The notes: a model not told the origin generated them from the letters alone. A stretch of DNA of 50,269 bases from Collinsella aerofaciens (GCF_015670745.1 NZ_JADPCH010000018.1:1-50269); one strand, 5' to 3'. Numbered from the stretch's first letter, positions 1 to 12,398 are shown. Program-made: numbers and translations.

Positions 1-117
1 TTGGAACACGAGGAGGCGCCAGGTTAAACTGAAGGGACTGACCCCGGAGGAGTTCCGGAGCCAGTCCCTTGCGGCGTAGCTTTTATTTAAGCCGTCCAAG
101 TTTTGGGGTGCAGTTCA
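1..117 (+). mobile_element. Right end of an IS3-family insertion sequence (partial)
   Basis: The first bases encode the C-terminus of an IS3 OrfB transposase. About 38 bp after its stop comes an IS3-type terminal inverted repeat. Read on the minus strand from 117 it is TGAACTGCACCCCAAAAC followed by TTGGAC, the pattern of IS150-group ends. The left part of the element lies outside the window. The last 119 bases of the window hold a similar left end in the same orientation. Confidence 0.8.
2..79 (+). CDS. IS3-family transposase OrfB, C-terminal fragment
   Basis: The frame starting at base 2 reads WNTRRRQVKLKGLTPEEFRS and ends at a TAG at 77-79. This is the typical tail of IS3/IS150 OrfB (the YNxxRxQxKLKGxxPxEFR motif just after the catalytic DDE core). 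Only 25 residues are visible because the window edge cuts the gene. A palindrome, AAGGGACTG at 32-40 against CAGTCCCTT at 62-70, lies within this coding end. Confidence 0.8.
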   Translation, partial: WNTRRRQVKLKGLTPEEFRSQSLAA

Positions 118-338
118 ACTTCGTGCGGCGGGGGTTCTTTCGTCCTGCGGAGTGCGCTGGGAAGTTACCCCATGCGGACGGCTGCGGGGTCTTTGCTGCG
201 CTCGAGCAAGCAACCCAACATATATATCAGAATTTGGATGGGAGGGGCTTGTTGCTGGTGGGGGCGTTGAGGCGCGAGTGACACTTTGGGGTGCGCGGAG
301 CCCTGGGTTGGGTCGATGATTTGGGATGAGCTTCTTAC
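118..338. other. Intergenic stretch, no gene recognised
   Basis: This is GC-rich sequence between the IS right end and the end of the TetR-type gene. A short open frame here has no recognisable protein and no convincing ribosome site. It may be remnant sequence beside the insertion. I see no RNA gene. Confidence 0.4.
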
Positions 339-878
339 TTAGGTGAAGAGGGGCTTTATGGCTGAGAGGTAGTCTTTGGCTACGTCGGCTTTATCTGCTT
401 GGAAATTGTGCCAGGCCCACCATTGGACCATTCCTACAAAGCTTGAGGCTATGTGGTGTAGTAGGAAGCTTCGGTCCATGGTGCCGGCGGGGCCTGAGGG
501 GTCGACGGGCACGGTTTCGGCTGCTCGTGACATGATGGTCTTGCGTAAGCAGTCGGCGAAGACGCGTGAGCCGGCGCCGGCTACCAGTGCCCGTACACCC
601 TGCCGACGATTCCAGAGGTTGTTGAGGATATACTCGACCTGTACGAGTGGGTCATCGAGGGGCGTACCGTCATCGTCGAGGGCATGGGTGCAGATATCGC
701 GCACGAGCTCAGCGAGCAGGTCATCTTTGCTCTTGAAGAGCCCGTAGAACGTGGCCCGACCTACGTGGGCACGAGCGATGATGTCGCCGACGGTGATCTT
801 GCCGTAGTCTTTCTCGCACAGGAGCTCGGAGAACGCCGTAACGATGGCAGCGCGGCTTTTTGCCTTGCGGGCATCCAT
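339..878 (-). CDS. TetR/AcrR-family transcriptional regulator
   Basis: This 179-residue protein has an N-terminal TetR DNA-binding domain, with helix-turn-helix residues ITVGDIIARAHVGRATFYGLFKSKDDL at about 26-52 and a variable ligand domain behind it. A longer open frame upstream is a shadow of larC. The ATG at 878 fits the domain and lies only 2 nt after the larC stop, so it is probably translationally coupled as the third gene of a larB-larC-TetR operon. A paired inverted-repeat site before larB (2629-2664) is a plausible operator for it, giving an autoregulated nickel-cofactor operon. The ligand is unknown. The family call is firm, the target is inference. Confidence 0.85.
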   Translation of the reverse strand: MDARKAKSRAAIVTAFSELLCEKDYGKITVGDIIARAHVGRATFYGLFKSKDDLLAELVRDICTHALDDDGTPLDDPLVQVEYILNNLWNRRQGVRALVAGAGSRVFADCLRKTIMSRAAETVPVDPSGPAGTMDRSFLLHHIASSFVGMVQWWAWHNFQADKADVAKDYLSAIKPLFT

Positions 879-880
879 GG

Positions 881-1792
881 CTATGCGTCCGCGTGAACGA
901 GCAGGCAGCGGAGCGTACCGGAGCAACCCTCGTAGGGGCGCTTGCCGGCGCCGTAGCCGACGGCTTCGATGCGGTAGCGTGAGGGCAGTTGGTCGGACGT
1001 GCGCAGCGCGGTGACGATGGCGGCGCCCGTGGGCGTCACGAGCTCGCCGGCGACCGGTGCAGGCGTGAGGGCGATATTGCCCGCCTGGCACAGGTTGACG
1101 ACAGCGGGGACGGGAATGGGCATGAGGCCGTGGGCGCAGCGGATGGTTCCGTGTCCCTCGGAGAGCGACTCGACCACGATGTCCTCAATACCCAGGTCGT
1201 CGAGGCAGATGGCAACAGAGCAGACGTCGACGATGGAGTCGACGGCGCCCACCTCGTGAAACAGGACGGTGTCGGGCGTTTTGCCGTGAGCCTTTGCCTC
1301 GGCATCAGCGAGTACGGAAAAAATGGCGAGGGCACGACGCTTGGCACCATCGCTTAGCTGTGAGCCATCGATGATAGCGGTGACATCCGCCAAAGAACGA
1401 TGGTGATGGGCATGATGATGGTCCTCATGGCCATGACCGTGGTCCTCATGGCTATGCTCGTGGCAGTGCTCGTGTTCGTGCTCGCCACGGTCATGATGGT
1501 GGTGCTCATGCTCATGCGTGTGCTCGGCAGCCGCTTCGTTGCCGTAGAGCCAGGCCATATCGTGATCGTGGTTCTCGAGCTCCTCTGCAAGCTGGACATC
1601 GAAATCGCAGGCGTCGATGCCATGCTTGTTTGCACGCGTGACGGCGATCGAAAAGCCGTCGACCGGCAGCGTGGCGAGCTGTTCGCGCAGGTGTTCCTCG
1701 CTGGCGCCCAGGTCGAGCAGGGCCGCGACGGTCATATCGCCGCTGATGCCCGAGGTGCCGTCGATGATAAGCGTGTGCTGATGGTTGGACAT
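881..1792 (-). CDS. larC: Nickel-pincer cofactor biosynthesis protein LarC (LarC1-like, short form)
   Basis: LarC inserts nickel into the pyridinium dithiocarboxylate mononucleotide made by LarB and LarE, giving the cofactor of lactate racemase and related LarA-type enzymes. The 303-residue product begins with the family signature around DGTSGISGDM and ends with GAGKRPYEGCSGTLRCLL. Residues about 88-140 form a His/Glu/Asp-rich segment (many HEH, HHHH and HGH runs), typical of a nickel-storing loop. The ATG at 1792 is preceded by AAGGAG overlapping the larB end (10 nt gap). In Lactiplantibacillus the full protein is about 420 residues through a frameshift that adds the C-terminal LarC2 domain. 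Here the stop is followed after 2 nt by the TetR gene and no LarC2 is visible. Confidence 0.88.
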   Translation of the reverse strand: MSNHQHTLIIDGTSGISGDMTVAALLDLGASEEHLREQLATLPVDGFSIAVTRANKHGIDACDFDVQLAEELENHDHDMAWLYGNEAAAEHTHEHEHHHHDRGEHEHEHCHEHSHEDHGHGHEDHHHAHHHRSLADVTAIIDGSQLSDGAKRRALAIFSVLADAEAKAHGKTPDTVLFHEVGAVDSIVDVCSVAICLDDLGIEDIVVESLSEGHGTIRCAHGLMPIPVPAVVNLCQAGNIALTPAPVAGELVTPTGAAIVTALRTSDQLPSRYRIEAVGYGAGKRPYEGCSGTLRCLLVHADA

Positions 1793-1802
1793 GGAATGCT
1801 CC

Positions 1803-2585
1803 TTAACGGGCGCAGGGCGTGTCGGCGCCCAGATGATTGATAAGACTTGCCTGGTAGGCGGCACCAAAGCCGTTGTCGATATTGACGACCGAAACGCCGC
1901 TGGCGCAGGAGTTGAGCATGGCGAGCAGCGCGGCTACGCCACCAAAGTTCGCGCCGTAGCCCACGCTGGTGGGAACGGCGATGACCGGACAGCTCACCAG
2001 ACCGCCGATAACGCTCGCCAAGGCGCCCTCCATGCCGGCGATGGCGATGACCACCTGCGCCTGGGCAAGCTCCTCGGCATGTGCGAGCAGACGGTGCAGG
2101 CCGGCGACACCTACGTCGTAGAGGCGGTCGACCTCGTTGCCATAGAATTCGGCCGTCAATGCGGCTTCCTCGGCGACGGGCAGGTCGCTCGTACCTGCGC
2201 AGGCAACAACGATGCGTCCGTTGCCGGTAGGGGAGGGCTTGCCGCCCACGAGGGCGAGCTGTGCGTCCGGGACATATCCAAGGTCGATGCCGTTGTCGAG
2301 GAGCTCCGAGGTGCGGGCTGCCTTTTCGGCGTCCAGGCGTGTGACCAGGATGCGCTCCTGGCCGGCATCGTGCAGCGCTTCGATAATGGCGGCAATCTGC
2401 TCGGCGGTTTTACCGGCGCCGTAGACAACCTCGCCGGCTCCCTGGCGCACCCCGCGCGAAAGATCGAGCTGCGCAAAACCCAGATCGGCGGTTGGAGCCG
2501 TCTGGATGCGCGTGAGGGCGTCGGCAGGGGTGACTGATCCGCCGGCAACATCGCTCAGCAGCTGCTCAAGATCTCGCTTATCCAT
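1803..2585 (-). CDS. larB: Nickel-pincer cofactor biosynthesis protein LarB (NaAD carboxylase/hydrolase)
   Basis: LarB carboxylates and hydrolyses nicotinic acid adenine dinucleotide in the first step of nickel-pincer nucleotide synthesis. The 260-residue protein has the family's helical N-terminal part and a PurE/AIR-carboxylase-like C-terminal half: VACAGTSDLPVAEEA at about 140-154, then the GMEGALASVIGGLV and PTSVGYGANFGG loops near 195-225. The ATG at 2585 is chosen because GAAGGGA lies 8 nt upstream; an in-frame codon 33 nt further up lacks a better site. It is the first gene of the larB-larC-TetR operon. Neither larE nor larA is in the window, so the partner enzymes must be elsewhere. 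Confidence 0.9.
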   Translation of the reverse strand: MDKRDLEQLLSDVAGGSVTPADALTRIQTAPTADLGFAQLDLSRGVRQGAGEVVYGAGKTAEQIAAIIEALHDAGQERILVTRLDAEKAARTSELLDNGIDLGYVPDAQLALVGGKPSPTGNGRIVVACAGTSDLPVAEEAALTAEFYGNEVDRLYDVGVAGLHRLLAHAEELAQAQVVIAIAGMEGALASVIGGLVSCPVIAVPTSVGYGANFGGVAALLAMLNSCASGVSVVNIDNGFGAAYQASLINHLGADTPCAR

Positions 2586-2628
2586 ATATGTTCCCTTCGA
2601 CGGCGCAAAGTCTAGCACTCAAAGGGTA

Positions 2629-2664
2629 TGTTTCCGAACACTAAGACAAAATTGTTCGGAAACT
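2629..2664. promoter_or_regulatory. Paired inverted-repeat operator in the larB promoter
   Basis: TTTCCGAACA (2631-2640) and TGTTCGGAAA (2653-2662) are perfect inverted copies 12 bp apart. Each extends to a weak palindrome TGTT....AACA/AACT. On the minus strand a TATAGT-like -10 (2662-2667) overlaps the right copy, 77 nt before the larB start. The placement suggests a repressor site, most simply for the TetR-type protein of the same operon. Confidence 0.5.
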
Positions 2665-2699
2665 ATAGGACAGACTGATTCAATTGTTAGATGGATCGG

Positions 2700-3335
2700 C
2701 TAGTCGCGCAGAATGATGTCCATGGCGAGCATCAGGTTGCGCTCGTCGATGGCAAACGGGGCGGCTTCGCGCGTCTTGGGCTTGGCGCAAAACGCGATGC
2801 CCGTGCCCGCGGCCTGAATCATGGGGATGTCGTTGGCGCCGTCGCCAATCGCGACGGTGTGAGCCATATCGACGCCGCATTCAACTGCCCAATCCAGCAT
2901 CTGGATAAGTTTGGACTCCTTGGTCACGATGTCGGCCGCCAGCTTACCCGTGAGCTTGCCGTCTACGGCCTCCAGGCGGTTGGCCAGGCAAAAATCGATG
3001 CCCGCAGCGGCCACGATCTTATCGGCGACCTCGTGAAAGCCGCCGCTTACCACGCCTACCTTCCAGCCCTTGCTGTGTGCCGAGCGCACAAGCTCCAGCG
3101 CGCCGGGGGTAAACGTCACGCGCTCAAAGGTGCGCTCGAACACGCTCTCGTCCAAGCCGGCAAGCAGTCCCACGCGCTCCTCGAGTGCCTGCTTAAAGTC
3201 GAGCTCGCCGCGCATGGCGCGCTCGGTGATCTGCGCTACCTGCTCGCCCACGCCGGCCTCCTCGCCCAACAGGTCGATGACCTCCTGGTTGATGAGCGTG
3301 GAGTCGATATCCATAACGATGAGGCGTGCAGTCAT
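2700..3335 (-). CDS. serB: Phosphoserine phosphatase SerB
   Basis: SerB catalyses the last step of serine synthesis, phosphoserine to serine. The 211-residue HAD-family protein starts MTARLIVMDIDSTLIN, giving the DxDST nucleophile motif at residues 9-13. It has the small helical cap, a VGVVSGGFHEVA motif II region, and the motif III/IV loop IGDGANDIPMIQAAGTGIAF near 165-185. It lacks the N-terminal ACT extension of some SerB proteins, so this is the short form. The ATG at 3335 has GGAAAGG 7 nt upstream. The gene ends 115 nt before larB and has its own start region toward aspS, so the two neighbours are transcribed divergently. Confidence 0.93.
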   Translation of the reverse strand: MTARLIVMDIDSTLINQEVIDLLGEEAGVGEQVAQITERAMRGELDFKQALEERVGLLAGLDESVFERTFERVTFTPGALELVRSAHSKGWKVGVVSGGFHEVADKIVAAAGIDFCLANRLEAVDGKLTGKLAADIVTKESKLIQMLDWAVECGVDMAHTVAIGDGANDIPMIQAAGTGIAFCAKPKTREAAPFAIDERNLMLAMDIILRD

Positions 3336-3591
3336 GGCGGGCCTTTCCGAGCGCAGTTGTATTGGGGCATATTGTCGCACGCCGCGCGCCTGGGTGACGG
3401 CCGCGGTGCGTCAATTGTTTCGTCTCCGTCAAGTCTTTGGACAAGAGCTACTTTTTCGCGGCGCATCGACGCGGGTGCGATAAAATAGAACGCCATGTCC
3501 GGCTGCGCGGTTTACGCAGGCTGGGCAAATCTGTACGACGCCGCCCGGAACGACACGGGGCGGCACAGATCCATAAAGGAGGATCACTGGT

Positions 3592-5379
3592 ATGAGCCAG
3601 ACCCGTCCCATCGATGAGCATTCCATGCACACCCGTACCTGCGGCGAGCTTCGCTTCGAGAACGTGGGCGAAGAGGTCACCCTCACCGGTTGGGTGAGCC
3701 GTCGCCGCGACCACGGCGGCCTTATCTTCTGCGACCTTCGCGACCGCGAGGGCATCACGCAGCTCACCTTCGACCCCGAGCACTCCGATGGCGATGCCTT
3801 TAAGATCGCCGAGACCATGCGTCCCGAGTGGCCCATCAAGATCCACGGCGTCGTGCGCGCCCGTGGCGAGGAGACCACCAACACCAAGCTCGCGACCGGC
3901 GAGATCGAGGTCCTGACCGACCACGCCGAAGTGCTCAACACGTCCGTCACCCCGCCGTTCCAGATCGAGGACGGCATCGAGACGAGCGAGGACACCCGCC
4001 TGCGCTATCGCTATCTGGACCTCCGTCGTCCCGAGATGATGGCTAACCTCAAGCTGCGCTCCGACTTTACCTTTGCCATTCGCGAGGCGCTGCACAACCG
4101 TGAATTCATGGAGGTCGAGACGCCCTCCCTGTTCAAGTCCACGCCCGAGGGCGCCCGCGACTTCATCGTCCCCAGCCGCATCCAGCCGGGTAACTTCTAC
4201 GCCCTGCCGCAGTCCCCGCAGCTCCTGAAGCAGCTGCTCATGGTCGGTGGCGTCGAGCGCTACTACCAGGTCGCCAAGTGCTTCCGCGACGAGGACCTGC
4301 GTGCCGACCGTCAGCCCGAGTTCACCCAGGTCGATATCGAGATGTCCTTCGTGGACCAGAACGATGTCATGAGCGCGCTCGAAGAGGTCCTGTCCGATGC
4401 CTTCGGCCGCATGGGTGTCGAGATGCCCACGCCGCTGCGTCGCATGAACTACTGGGATGCCATGGACACCTATGGCTCCGACAAGCCTGATACCCGCTAT
4501 GGCATGCATCTGGTCGACCTGACCGACATCTTTGCCAACTCCAAGTTCAAGGTCTTTGCGACCGCCGCAAACGAGGAGGGCTCTGTCGTCAAGGCCATTA
4601 ACGCCAAGGGCGCCGGTGCCTGGGCACGTGCCAAGATCGATAAGCTCGCCGGCGTGGCCTCCACGTTTGGCGCCAAGGGTCTGGCCTGGATCGCTTTCCG
4701 CGAGGACGGCTCCATCAACAGCCCCATCGTCAAGTTCTTCTCGGACGAGGAGATGGCGGCTCTGCGCGAGCGCATGGACGTCGAGCCCGGCGACCTTGTG
4801 ATGTTCGCCGCCGGCCCGCGCCTGCTCTCTGACGAGATTCTGGGCGGCATGCGTTCTCACATGGCCAACGCACTCGAGATCAAGCGCGAGGGCCACGACT
4901 TCCTGTGGGTCGTCAACTTCCCGCTGTTCCACTGGGACGAGGATCGCAAGGCCTATGCTGCCGAGCACCAGCCCTTTACCCTGCCGACCGAGACCGACAT
5001 CGCCAAGATCGAGGCCGACCCGTTGGCAGCCGGTTCCTGCACCTATGACTTTGTCATGGACGGCTTTGAGGCTGGCGGCGGCGGTATGCGTATCCACAAC
5101 GCCGAGATGCAGATGTCCATGCTCAAGCTCCTGGGCTTTACCGAGGAGCGCGCCGAGTCGCAGTTCGGCTTTCTCATGGAGGCCCTCAAGTTTGGCGCGC
5201 CCCCGATGGGCGGTTTCGCTCTGGGTCTGGACCGCGTGTGCATGCTGCTCACCGGCTCCGACTCCATCCGCGACGTCATGGCGTTCCCCAAGACGGCCAG
5301 CGGCTCCGACCTCATGTCGGGCGCCCCGAGTGCCGTTAGTGGCGCCCAGCTCAAGGACGTCAGCCTGCGCCTGATGTAG
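3592..5379 (+). CDS. aspS: Aspartyl-tRNA synthetase
   Basis: This enzyme charges tRNA(Asp) in the cytosol. The 595-residue length is that of the bacterial-type enzyme with the GAD insertion. The N-terminal OB-fold anticodon domain includes VTLTGWVSRRRDHGG and FCDLRDREGITQL. Class II motif 2 is CFRDEDLRADRQPEFTQ near 225-241, and motif 3 is GFALGLDRVCMLL near 543. The start ATG is preceded by AAAGGAGG with 8 nt spacing. An AT-rich TGCGATAAAAT at about 3476-3486 may be an extended -10, but no good -35 is seen. A strong terminator follows at 5403. Confidence 0.97.
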   Translation: MSQTRPIDEHSMHTRTCGELRFENVGEEVTLTGWVSRRRDHGGLIFCDLRDREGITQLTFDPEHSDGDAFKIAETMRPEWPIKIHGVVRARGEETTNTKLATGEIEVLTDHAEVLNTSVTPPFQIEDGIETSEDTRLRYRYLDLRRPEMMANLKLRSDFTFAIREALHNREFMEVETPSLFKSTPEGARDFIVPSRIQPGNFYALPQSPQLLKQLLMVGGVERYYQVAKCFRDEDLRADRQPEFTQVDIEMSFVDQNDVMSALEEVLSDAFGRMGVEMPTPLRRMNYWDAMDTYGSDKPDTRYGMHLVDLTDIFANSKFKVFATAANEEGSVVKAINAKGAGAWARAKIDKLAGVASTFGAKGLAWIAFREDGSINSPIVKFFSDEEMAALRERMDVEPGDLVMFAAGPRLLSDEILGGMRSHMANALEIKREGHDFLWVVNFPLFHWDEDRKAYAAEHQPFTLPTETDIAKIEADPLAAGSCTYDFVMDGFEAGGGGMRIHNAEMQMSMLKLLGFTEERAESQFGFLMEALKFGAPPMGGFALGLDRVCMLLTGSDSIRDVMAFPKTASGSDLMSGAPSAVSGAQLKDVSLRLM

Positions 5380-5402
5380 GCAAGCGGCTACATATTGCCT
5401 GT

Positions 5403-5437
5403 AACGAGGGAAGGACGCGTGCCTTTCCTCGTTTTTT
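5403..5437 (+). terminator. Rho-independent terminator of aspS
   Basis: AACGAGGGAAGG and CCTTTCCTCGTT form a 12-bp stem around a short GC loop, followed by a run of T. It lies 24 nt after the aspS stop. Confidence 0.9.
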
Positions 5438-5498
5438 ATGCGCCGAGGTTGCGAGGGCATGGGGTGACCGGACGTCGCGGAAAGCCCGGTCAAGTTTT

Positions 5499-6515
5499 CT
5501 ACAGTGAGTCCCTCTGAACGAGCTGCATGTGCATGACGGTGGTGGTGGGCGCGGCGCCGTTGATCATATCGAGCGCAATGCCTGCGGCCATGCGGCCTTC
5601 CTCGCGAAGCGGCTGACGAATGGTCGTCAACGCGGGGACGCTGCGAGCTGCGACCTCGTGGTCATCGAAGCCTACGACCGAAACGTCTTTGGGTACGCTA
5701 ATTCCCGCTTCGTTGAATGCGGCGATAACGCCGGTTGCGATACGGTCCGACCCGCATAGCACGCCGTCGGCATGTATTGCGCGCGCGAGCAGCCGCCGCG
5801 TGGCTTGGTAGCCGTCTCCGCTGCTCCATCCGGTATAGATGACATTTTCATCCGGAAGGCTTTCGCCCAAAATTGCATGGTAGCCGCGAAGGCGGTCGAC
5901 GACGGCGGGGTTATCCTGCGGTCCCAGCACGGCAACGATGTCCTTGCGTCCGCGATCTTTCATAGCGAGCGCCGCAAAGCGTCCGCCCTCTTCGTCGTCG
6001 GAGTAGACCGTCGAGAACACATCGCGATAGGGGTGGCCCTCGAGCTGGCCGCACAACACGGTGGGTACGCCCAGCTCGCGCAGCACCTCGAGCAGCTCAC
6101 TGCCCTTGTAGGGCGAGACGTCGATGACGGCGTCAAACGAGCGGCGCTCAAAATGCTCGCGTGCGCGATTGCGCTCATGCGAGGAAGATGCCTGCAAGAT
6201 CACGGGCAAGTAAGACGACTCCGAAAGTTCCTCGGTAATACCGCTTAAAAACTCACTGTAGGTGGGATCGCTAAACAGCTCGCTCAAAGGCTCGGTAACC
6301 AGTACGGCGATAATTTCCGTGCGTCCGACGGCGAGCGCCCGGCCGCGTGCGTTGGGTACAAAATTGACTTCCTTGGCAGCCGCGCGGACGCGTTTTTTAG
6401 TTTCCTCGCTAATGCGGGGGGAGTCGTTGAGGGCACGCGATGCCGTGGAGCGCGAAACACCGGCAGCTGCAGCAACCTCGGCAAGCGTCGGTGCGGTGCG
6501 AACTGGTTGGGTCAT
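5499..6515 (-). CDS. LacI-family repressor, probable regulator of ebgAC
   Basis: This 338-residue protein has an N-terminal LacI helix-turn-helix (PTLAEVAAAAGVSRSTASRALN, residues about 9-30), the hinge helix region near NARGRALAVGRTEI, and a periplasmic-binding-protein-like sugar domain ending in VVGFDDHEVAARSVPALTTIRQP. The start at 6515 is supported by CAGGAGAC. It is divergent from ebgA, with 377 bp between them. Three copies of a CAACCGGTTG-type palindrome lie before ebgA and fit a LacI operator with a central CG. The inducer is probably a beta-galactoside or its product; this is inference from position. Confidence 0.88.
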   Translation of the reverse strand: MTQPVRTAPTLAEVAAAAGVSRSTASRALNDSPRISEETKKRVRAAAKEVNFVPNARGRALAVGRTEIIAVLVTEPLSELFSDPTYSEFLSGITEELSESSYLPVILQASSSHERNRAREHFERRSFDAVIDVSPYKGSELLEVLRELGVPTVLCGQLEGHPYRDVFSTVYSDDEEGGRFAALAMKDRGRKDIVAVLGPQDNPAVVDRLRGYHAILGESLPDENVIYTGWSSGDGYQATRRLLARAIHADGVLCGSDRIATGVIAAFNEAGISVPKDVSVVGFDDHEVAARSVPALTTIRQPLREEGRMAAGIALDMINGAAPTTTVMHMQLVQRDSL

Positions 6516-6759
6516 GGCGTCTCCTGGAAAATGCGGTCGATGTTGTTACTGATACGGGCTGGTGCGGATACAGCTTACTATAGTGCGCCTGAACAGCGTT
6601 CATGGTATCCGGTGACCGGTGCCGTTTTGCAATCAAACTGCGACTGAGCACGGCATGTATGGGCGAGACATGGGCAGGCGCGACAGTTGTCTGAGAGTTC
6701 AAGAATGATGCCCTGTGCTGTGTACCTAAGCTTAGGGTGACATAAGTAGCATGGTTGTA

Positions 6760-6769
6760 CAACCGGTTG
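6760..6769. promoter_or_regulatory. LacI-type operator O1 upstream of ebgA
   Basis: The palindrome CAACCGGTTG overlaps a second perfect palindrome, GGTTGTACAACC at 6753-6764. Its centre is 45 bp from the next site. Confidence 0.65.
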
Positions 6770-6804
6770 CACCGTTAATCCGGCAAAATCGACCGTTCGG
6801 AGGA

Positions 6805-6814
6805 CAACCGGTTG
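6805..6814. promoter_or_regulatory. LacI-type operator O2 upstream of ebgA
   Basis: CAACCGGTTG here overlaps the proposed -35 of the ebgA promoter (TTGCAC, 6812-6817). The same sequence with a trailing CAC follows at all three sites. Confidence 0.7.
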
Positions 6815-6841
6815 CACAGATTTTTGCACCGCCCGTAAGAT
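6812..6841 (+). promoter_or_regulatory. Proposed ebgA promoter
   Basis: The -35 TTGCAC (6812-6817), an 18-bp spacer and the -10 TAAGAT (6836-6841) would start transcription near 6848, inside operator O3. This is a classical repressible layout, read by eye. Confidence 0.45.
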
Positions 6842-6846
6842 AAGGA

Positions 6847-6858
6847 TAACCGGTTGCA
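6847..6858. promoter_or_regulatory. LacI-type operator O3 at the ebgA start site
   Basis: TAACCGGTTGCA is a near copy of O1 and O2, centred 42 bp after O2 (four helical turns). It lies 35 bp before the ebgA start codon. Confidence 0.65.
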
Positions 6859-6877
6859 CAAAGAAGCACTACGATGA

Positions 6878-9901
<3,024 letters not shown>

Positions 9902-9904
9902 GCC

Positions 9905-10360
9905 ATGCATGTCTTTAACTCGCGCGCCGATTTCGACGCTCAGATGAAGTCCGTCAAGAAGTGGATGCGTACCGGCCAGGCGCTCGACGGCGTTTCTGAA
10001 CTGCAGCACGATGTGGCGTACTCCATCGGCGACTCGCTGGTGTACTGGTGGGTCTATGCCCGCGAGGCCGCAACCGCCGACCTGGTCGGTCACCGTCGCT
10101 ACCATGCCGTGCTCGCTCCGCTCGACGGCGACCTGACCGTCGAGGTTGCCCCCAAGGCAGGCCTCACCTGCACCCGCGCTTACAGCGATATCGATGATCG
10201 CGAGCGCTTTGAGGGGGCGGGGGAGACCGTGACGATTCCCGCCGGCGGCGTTGCCGTCGTCGAAATTGACGAGGCCTACCGTGTCGTGGCCGATGCCGCG
10301 GATCCCCGCGTCGTGGTACTGCACGTGACGGTCGAAGGTTATTCCTTCCCCAACAAGTAG
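9905..10360 (+). CDS. ebgC: EbgC, small subunit of Ebg beta-galactosidase (YhcH/YjgK/YiaL family)
   Basis: EbgC is the cupin-like partner needed for full activity of E. coli Ebg beta-galactosidase. The 151-residue product has the same length and the same landmarks: AYSIGDSLVYWWV near 40-52, GHRRYHAVL near 68, a DRERFEGAGETVTI block, EIDEAYRVV and the terminal VTVEGYSFPNK. It begins 3 nt after the ebgA stop, so the subunits are co-translated. The family is often called DUF386 and includes anomerase-like proteins, so the pairing with ebgA is what decides the name. Confidence 0.92.
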   Translation: MHVFNSRADFDAQMKSVKKWMRTGQALDGVSELQHDVAYSIGDSLVYWWVYAREAATADLVGHRRYHAVLAPLDGDLTVEVAPKAGLTCTRAYSDIDDRERFEGAGETVTIPAGGVAVVEIDEAYRVVADAADPRVVVLHVTVEGYSFPNK

Positions 10361-10394
10361 TATTCGTCCGCCTGGACGTTTGCTTCGCGCCGTT

Positions 10395-10477
10395 AAGGGG
10401 GATGGCTTTGTTGACTCCCTTTTCCCCATTCCCCTTAGCAGGTGCGCCGTCCGTGTTTGCACTTGCAGCTCGGACGG
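10395..10477 (+). terminator. Two hairpins between ebgC and the APC permease
   Basis: AAGGGGGATGG (10395-10405) pairs imperfectly with CCCATTCCCCTT (10425-10436). CCGTCCG (10447-10453) pairs with CGGACGG (10471-10477) before a short T run. They could terminate or attenuate the ebg transcript before the permease gene. Neither has a strong U tract. Confidence 0.4.
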
Positions 10478-10501
10478 GTTTAGATGACATTTAATAGATG
10501 A

Positions 10502-11977
<1,476 letters not shown>

Positions 11978-12024
11978 CGGCTAGGATTAATCTACGGCTG
12001 TGGAATAAATCGATTCCCTTTCCT

Positions 12025-12054
12025 AAGGAGGGGCCTTACGAGGCCCCTCCTTTT
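12025..12054 (+). terminator. Rho-independent terminator of the permease gene
   Basis: AGGAGGGGCC and GGCCCCTCCT form a perfect 10-bp stem with loop TTACGA, then TTTTGTGTTT. It lies about 50 nt after the stop. Confidence 0.9.
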
Positions 12055-12074
12055 GTGTTTTGGAGCATGGTTTT

Positions 12075-12320
12075 GGACCCTGTGGGCAAAAAATGCCAAA
12101 TATGAGTACTGTTGCAAAAGAGGTGTCATATTTTTCGGCCTGTTCTGAGCGAAAATGGGCTCAAAATCAATTTATCTAACCCCCTATAGACGCGATTCGA
12201 TGGCTTCCAAAACATTAAAATCGGCCAAATCGGCCAATTTGCTCTCAATTCTGCTGCTACTAAATTTGTGACAGTACTCATATTTGCCACTTTTTGTCCA
12301 CGGGGTGTCCGAAAGGGTCC
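12075..12320. repeat. MITE-like unit with about 35-bp terminal inverted repeats
   Basis: The left end reads GGACCCTGTGGGCAAAAAAT and continues to about 12112 with CCAAATATGAGTACTGT. The right end, read on the other strand from 12320, starts GGACCCT, has an extra 13 bp or so, then continues GTGGACAAAAAGTGGC and AAATATGAGTACTGT. The 155-bp interior is AT-rich and has no credible gene. No target duplication is obvious. Confidence 0.6.
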
Positions 12321-12398
12321 TCGACAAGCATCTAACGCTACAATAACTACCACATGGCTGGGTTTGCCAGCCGAATGTACGATGTCGTGGGAGGGGAC

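Noticed and set aside
69-281. Small plus-strand frame after the IS end
   Set aside because: It overlaps the IS right end and has no recognisable product.
879-1091. Possible LarC2 by frameshift, or an N-terminal extension of the TetR protein
   Set aside because: The alternate frame is Arg/His-rich antisense-like sequence without LarC2 motifs, and the TetR domain starts cleanly at 878.
3448-5493. Long minus-strand frame opposite aspS
   Set aside because: AspS is unmistakable on the plus strand; the antisense frame has no family features and no ribosome site.
12126-12353. Small minus-strand frame inside the inverted-repeat unit
   Set aside because: No ribosome site, no known motif, and it runs through both the interior and one repeat arm.
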